From: Bacillus atrophaeus
GTDB lineage: Bacteria > Bacillota > Bacilli > Bacillales > Bacillaceae
Reading direction: 5' to 3'
DNA: 64,000 bases
Assembly: GCF_001584335.1 (NCBI RefSeq)
Contig: NZ_LSBB01000002.1
Span: forward strand, 88,101-152,100
Position 1 is the stretch's first letter. Every line of letters begins with the position of its first letter. The notes below the pieces were generated by a model. The model ran no database searches, was not told where the DNA came from, and saw only the letters and a program-made list of their open reading frames with translations. The position numbers and the translations under genes were made by a program. Of this stretch, positions 63,979 through 64,000 are shown in pieces.

Positions 63979-64000
63979 CAAAAATGATATAAAAAAACCT

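Overview
The window is chromosomal DNA of a Bacillus of the B. subtilis species complex. Gene content and order match the glpQ-to-ycdB stretch of B. subtilis 168 read in reverse: glpQ, glpT, ybeF, ybfG, purT, ybfK, pssA-ybfM-psd, ybfN, ybfO, ybfP, trhO, gltP, gamA/gamR, ybgB, ilvE, ybgF, ybgG, glnT-glsA, glnK-glnL, the ycbC-to-ycbH sugar-acid cluster, ycbJ, rtpA, ycbLMNO, ycbP, cwlJ, phoD-tatAD-tatCD, pcp, ycbU, lmrB-lmrA, estA, yccF, yccK and ycdA. Several genes that I do not remember at these places in strain 168 point to the B. amyloliquefaciens/B. velezensis side of the complex: a gdhA-type NADP glutamate dehydrogenase, a serpin, a long S8 protease, an iron-type alcohol dehydrogenase and a second ycbO-like permease. 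This assignment is inference from memory of gene order and has not been checked by alignment. No rRNA, tRNA, IS element, prophage or CRISPR array was seen.

Layout. 1-15 kb: a YcdB/YcdC-type gene cut by the window edge, YcdA lipoprotein, aldo/keto reductase YccK, SEC-C protein YccF, secreted lipase EstA, the flavonoid-sensing lmrA-lmrB efflux operon with two matching operators, YcbU, pyroglutamyl peptidase, the phosphate-starvation phoD-tatAD-tatCD Tat module behind PhoP boxes, spore cortex hydrolase cwlJ, a lipoprotein serpin and YcbP. 15-21.5 kb: two-component system ycbLM with an ABC exporter (one ATPase, two tandem permeases); then anti-TRAP (rtpA) under a tRNA-Trp T-box with an unusual leader ORF, followed by a wrecked ycbK; a small membrane protein; macrolide phosphotransferase homologue mphK. 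21.7-29.6 kb: glucarate/galactarate catabolism (kdgD, gucD, gudP, gudD, ycbG, garD) with three cre-like sites and a repeated candidate YcbG operator. 29.7-37.3 kb: the glutamine-sensing GlnK-GlnL system facing its target operon glsA-glnT, then S-methylmethionine/homocysteine genes.

37.3-49.4 kb: ilvE behind CodY-like boxes, gamR/gamA with only a 200-bp wreck of the glucosamine PTS gene gamP, gltP, trhO, ybfP, ybfO and an 893-residue secreted subtilase whose ribosome-binding site lies in a hairpin. 49.7-57.6 kb: gdhA, the pssA-ybfM-psd phosphatidylethanolamine operon, ybfK, a SurA-like lipoprotein, purT and an iron-type dehydrogenase. 57.7-64 kb: a relic of a DMT-type transporter, the peptidoglycan-binding protein YbfG whose C-terminal third and the next gene are markedly AT-rich, and the glycerol-3-phosphate genes glpT and glpQ with a terminator-bearing leader.

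Three transport genes (ycbK, gamP and a ybfH-like gene) survive only as relics while their neighbours, expression signals or terminators remain.
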